Shown: in pieces, positions 5,853 to 8,040 of the stretch
How the letters are laid out: each line of letters begins with the position of its first letter
How positions within the stretch are numbered: position 1 is the stretch's first letter
NCBI GenBank assembly: GCA_902475475.1
Contig: CABRZY010000074.1
Coordinates: 1 to 8,040, forward strand
Source of the DNA: an uncultured Collinsella sp.
GTDB lineage: Bacteria > Actinomycetota > Coriobacteriia > Coriobacteriales > Coriobacteriaceae
Direction of reading: 5' to 3'
Length of the DNA stretch: 8,040 bases
Notes under the pieces: model-generated
Seen by the model: only the letters and a program-made list of their open reading frames with translations
Databases searched by the model: none
What the model was told of the DNA's origin: nothing
Program-made: the position numbers and the translations under genes

Positions 5853-5858
5853 TACAAT
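5853..5858 (+). promoter_or_regulatory. Possible -10 box of the alcohol/aldehyde dehydrogenase operon
   Basis: TACAAT matches TATAAT at five of six positions and lies 47 bases upstream of the start codon. I find no good -35 box at the usual spacing, so the promoter may need an activator or lie elsewhere in 5760-5850. Confidence 0.3.
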
Positions 5859-5870
5859 CGGGCGAGCAAA

Positions 5871-5886
5871 TGTTGACCTATCAACA
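5871..5886. promoter_or_regulatory. Inverted repeat TGTTGA-CCTA-TCAACA, candidate operator
   Basis: Perfect 6-bp arms around a 4-base spacer, placed between the possible -10 box and the Shine-Dalgarno AAGGAG (5891-5896) of the alcohol dehydrogenase gene. A further TGTTGA half-site occurs at 5807-5812. The position suits a repressor site controlling the dehydrogenase pair; the regulator is unknown. Confidence 0.4.
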
Positions 5887-5904
5887 AATGAAGGAGTTTC
5901 CTTT

Positions 5905-7125
5905 ATGCATCTAGCCCGTCGTGCCTGGTGCCGAACATATCAGACGGTTTTTCGCATTGCATTGCCGATCCTGCCCTATACCGAGCCGCGCATTTTAGAG
6001 CATGCCGAGGATGTGCCCGCGGTGCTTCAAAAGCGCTCGATCCAGAAGGTCCTTATCGTGACGGATCCCGGCATTACCCGTCTGGGGCTCACGGCACCGC
6101 TCGAGACGGCGCTCGCATCCAGGGGGATTGGCATTACGGTCTATGCCGAAACGCGTGCGAACCCCACGGTCTCAAACGTGGAAGAAGCGGCGTCCCTGTA
6201 TCGAGAGCGCGCCTGCCAGGCCATTATCGGCTTTGGCGGTGGCTCGGCCATGGATTGCGCCAAGGGTGTGGGGGCGCGCATTGCGCAGCCAAACAAGCCC
6301 ATCAACAAGATGCGCGGGCTGCTGCGGATTCATCGTCGCCTGCCGCTGCTTATCGCCGTTCCCACCACGGCAGGTACGGGAAGCGAGGTCACGCTTGCGG
6401 CGGTAATTACCGATGACGAGACGCACTACAAGTACCCCATTAACGACTTTGTGCTTATCCCGCGCTTTGCGGTGCACGACCCCGAGTTTACGCGCGGTCT
6501 GCCCGCCTCCATTACGGGGCAGACGGGCATGGACGCCCTGACGCATGCCGTCGAGGCGTTTATCGGGCGAAGTACTACGCCCTATACGCGCAAGATGGCG
6601 CGACAGGCGGTGCAGCTCATCCACGACAATTTGCTCGAGGCCTATGAACATGGTGACGACATGCGCGCTCGTCGCAATATGCTTTCGGCGGCGTATAAGG
6701 CGGGCGTTGCGTTTACCCGCTCCTATGTCGGATATGTGCATGCCATCGCGCACAGTTTGGGCGGCCGATACGGAATTCCGCACGGTTTGGCCAACGCGAT
6801 CATCCTGCCGCACATGCTTCGCGCTTATGGTGACGCCGCCGCCCCCAAGCTTGCCGATCTTGCTCGCATGGCGGGCATTGCGCCGGCTACCGCGCAGGAT
6901 AGTCTTGCGGCCGAGGCCTTTATCGATTGGGTCGACCGCATGAACGAGGCCCTGGGAATCCCCAAATATGTCTTGGGCATTCGCCGCTCTGACATTCCCG
7001 AGATGGCGGCGCATGCCGATGCCGAGGCCAATCCGCTATACCCCGTTCCGCTTCTAATGGACCGCTTGGAGCTCGAGCATATGTACGAAGTCGTTGCAGG
7101 TGGTATGTTTGAGGACGAGAATTAG
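5905..7125 (+). CDS. Iron-containing (group III) alcohol dehydrogenase
   Basis: A 406-residue cytoplasmic NAD(P)-dependent enzyme that interconverts an alcohol and an aldehyde or ketone; the substrate cannot be told from sequence. The N-terminal dinucleotide-binding domain carries GFGGGSAMDCAKG (109-121) and PTTAGTGSEVT (153-163). The helical domain supplies the metal ligands Asp210, His214, His279 and His293, in GMDALTHAVEA, YVHAIAHSLGG and GIPHGLANA, with the family's usual spacing. All ligands are present. I chose the ATG at 5905 because AAGGAG precedes it by eight bases; the frame is open further upstream to 5824, but that part covers the putative operator. The stop is 8 bases before the aldehyde dehydrogenase start, so the two genes form an operon, most likely for fermentative alcohol-aldehyde-acid interconversion or aldehyde detoxification. 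Confidence 0.94.
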   Translation: MHLARRAWCRTYQTVFRIALPILPYTEPRILEHAEDVPAVLQKRSIQKVLIVTDPGITRLGLTAPLETALASRGIGITVYAETRANPTVSNVEEAASLYRERACQAIIGFGGGSAMDCAKGVGARIAQPNKPINKMRGLLRIHRRLPLLIAVPTTAGTGSEVTLAAVITDDETHYKYPINDFVLIPRFAVHDPEFTRGLPASITGQTGMDALTHAVEAFIGRSTTPYTRKMARQAVQLIHDNLLEAYEHGDDMRARRNMLSAAYKAGVAFTRSYVGYVHAIAHSLGGRYGIPHGLANAIILPHMLRAYGDAAAPKLADLARMAGIAPATAQDSLAAEAFIDWVDRMNEALGIPKYVLGIRRSDIPEMAAHADAEANPLYPVPLLMDRLELEHMYEVVAGGMFEDEN

Positions 7126-7133
7126 GAGGGTCC

Positions 7134-8040
7134 ATGAACACCGAGGAAATTGCGCGCATCGTCGGCGATCAGCGCGCCTACTTTAAGACACACGCCACGT
7201 TTGATGTCGATGCTCGACGTCGCGCGCTCGTGAGTTTACGCGATGCGGTGCGGGCCCACGAGGCCGATATCGCCCATGCGCTCAAGACCGATTTGGGGAA
7301 GTCGCATGACGAGGCCTATATGTGCGAGATTGGTACGTCGCTTTCCGAGATTCGACATCAGATCGCTCACGTGGCTCGGTGGAGTCGTCCGCGCCTGCGT
7401 CCGTGCGATCTCGCTAACGCCGTGAGCGTGTGCAAAACGCAAGCCGTGCCCTATGGCGTCACACTCATCATGGCTCCGTGGAACTACCCGTTTTTGCTAA
7501 CACTCGAGCCGCTCGCCGGCGCCCTTGCCGCGGGCAATACCGTGGTCATCAAGCCGAGTGCCTATGCTCCGGCATCGAGCGCGGTGCTCAAGCAAATCTG
7601 TGAAGAGGCATTTGATCCGCGCCTGGTGACGGTTGTCGAGGGCGGGCGCGCCGAGAACGAAGCGTTGCTCGATGAGTGCTGGGACAAGATCTTCTTTACC
7701 GGTAGCGTTCCGGTCGGCAAGCTCGTCATGGAGCGCGCAAGTAAAAACCTTACGCCCGTGACGCTTGAGCTGGGCGGAAAGAGTCCCTGTATCGTGGATG
7801 CGACGGCAAACTTGAAGGTTGCGGCACGGCGTATCGCCTTTGGTAAGTGGCTCAACGTGGGGCAGACCTGCGTGGCGCCCGACTACCTACTGGTCGATGC
7901 GCGCGTGCACGATGAGCTGCTGGACCTTATCAAGGAGGAGGCCCGCCGTATGTTTGGCGAGCATCCGCTCGATAACGAGGACTACGGGCATATCGTCAAC
8001 GCCAAGCATTTTGCGCGCGTGCGCGGGCTGATCGATCCCG
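7134..8040 (+). CDS. NAD(P)-dependent aldehyde dehydrogenase, 3' end beyond the window
   Basis: The reading frame is open from the ATG at 7134 to the window edge, 302 codons of an expected ~450-460, so the C-terminal third is missing only because the window ends. It oxidises an aldehyde to the acid. Visible signatures are APWNYPF (114-120, with the oxyanion Asn117), VVIKPSAY (137-144, with the cofactor-binding Lys140), FFTGS (187-191), the general base Glu212 in LELGGKSP, and the catalytic Cys246 in GQTCVAPDY. The short N-terminus and the motif variants resemble class 3-like bacterial aldehyde dehydrogenases (the YwdH/AldH type). TAGGAGGG overlaps the stop of the preceding gene and gives a strong ribosome site, which supports translation with the alcohol dehydrogenase as one operon. 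The substrate is not predictable. Confidence 0.94.
   Translation, partial: MNTEEIARIVGDQRAYFKTHATFDVDARRRALVSLRDAVRAHEADIAHALKTDLGKSHDEAYMCEIGTSLSEIRHQIAHVARWSRPRLRPCDLANAVSVCKTQAVPYGVTLIMAPWNYPFLLTLEPLAGALAAGNTVVIKPSAYAPASSAVLKQICEEAFDPRLVTVVEGGRAENEALLDECWDKIFFTGSVPVGKLVMERASKNLTPVTLELGGKSPCIVDATANLKVAARRIAFGKWLNVGQTCVAPDYLLVDARVHDELLDLIKEEARRMFGEHPLDNEDYGHIVNAKHFARVRGLIDP

Noticed and set aside
6172..7014. Minus-strand open frame of 280 codons
   Set aside because: It lies entirely inside the iron-type alcohol dehydrogenase on the opposite strand and has no family-like motif or credible ribosome site.
1..8040. CRISPR array, tRNA, rRNA or a known riboswitch
   Set aside because: I looked for regularly spaced direct repeats, cloverleaf-like segments and known riboswitch cores and saw none. 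The repeats present are paired inverted-repeat elements, not spacer-separated arrays.

Overview
The window looks like chromosome from a high-GC anaerobic actinobacterium of the class Coriobacteriia, most likely Collinsella or a close relative. The evidence is the codon bias, the PdxS/PdxT route to vitamin B6 with a divergent MocR-type regulator, a rubrerythrin with an N-terminal rubredoxin domain (typical of strict anaerobes), and a nuclease-like hypothetical protein of a kind I associate with Coriobacteriia. The genus is inference; no rRNA or other marker gene is present.

Layout. Positions 1-342 hold no convincing gene. They contain a probable terminator for a gene outside the window, a cluster of short GGGAC-type repeats with a REP-like hairpin, and a strong 26-bp hairpin at 238-299. 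On the minus strand, pdxS (951-1841) and pdxT (343-930) form a two-gene operon encoding the two subunits of pyridoxal 5'-phosphate (PLP) synthase. Divergent from it is a MocR/GntR regulator (1987-3426), very probably PdxR. The 145-bp gap between them has a good pdxR promoter and two copies of ATAAGGTCAG, candidate PdxR operators.

Next comes an accessory block. A 375-codon gene (3719-4846) encodes a protein with a C-terminal restriction-endonuclease-like (DUF559/Vsr-like) domain and an AbiEi-like overall layout. Two related ~120-bp repeats with inverted-repeat ends mark the block: one overlaps the 3' end of pdxR, the other the 3' end of this gene. Each repeat supplies the last codons of its gene, so both unrelated proteins end in Asn-Leu-Ser-Glu. 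A further palindromic segment (3561-3677) sits between the first repeat and the gene start.

The last part is metabolic. A rubredoxin-first rubrerythrin (5088-5648, minus) has its own promoter, a leader hairpin and a strong terminator. Divergent from it, an iron-type alcohol dehydrogenase (5905-7125) is followed 8 bp later by an aldehyde dehydrogenase (7134 to beyond the window end). These two probably form an operon interconverting an alcohol, its aldehyde and the corresponding acid.

Two themes stand out: a self-contained vitamin B6 module with its regulator, and the repeat-bounded nuclease-like gene inserted downstream of it. The second is the most likely place for something undescribed.
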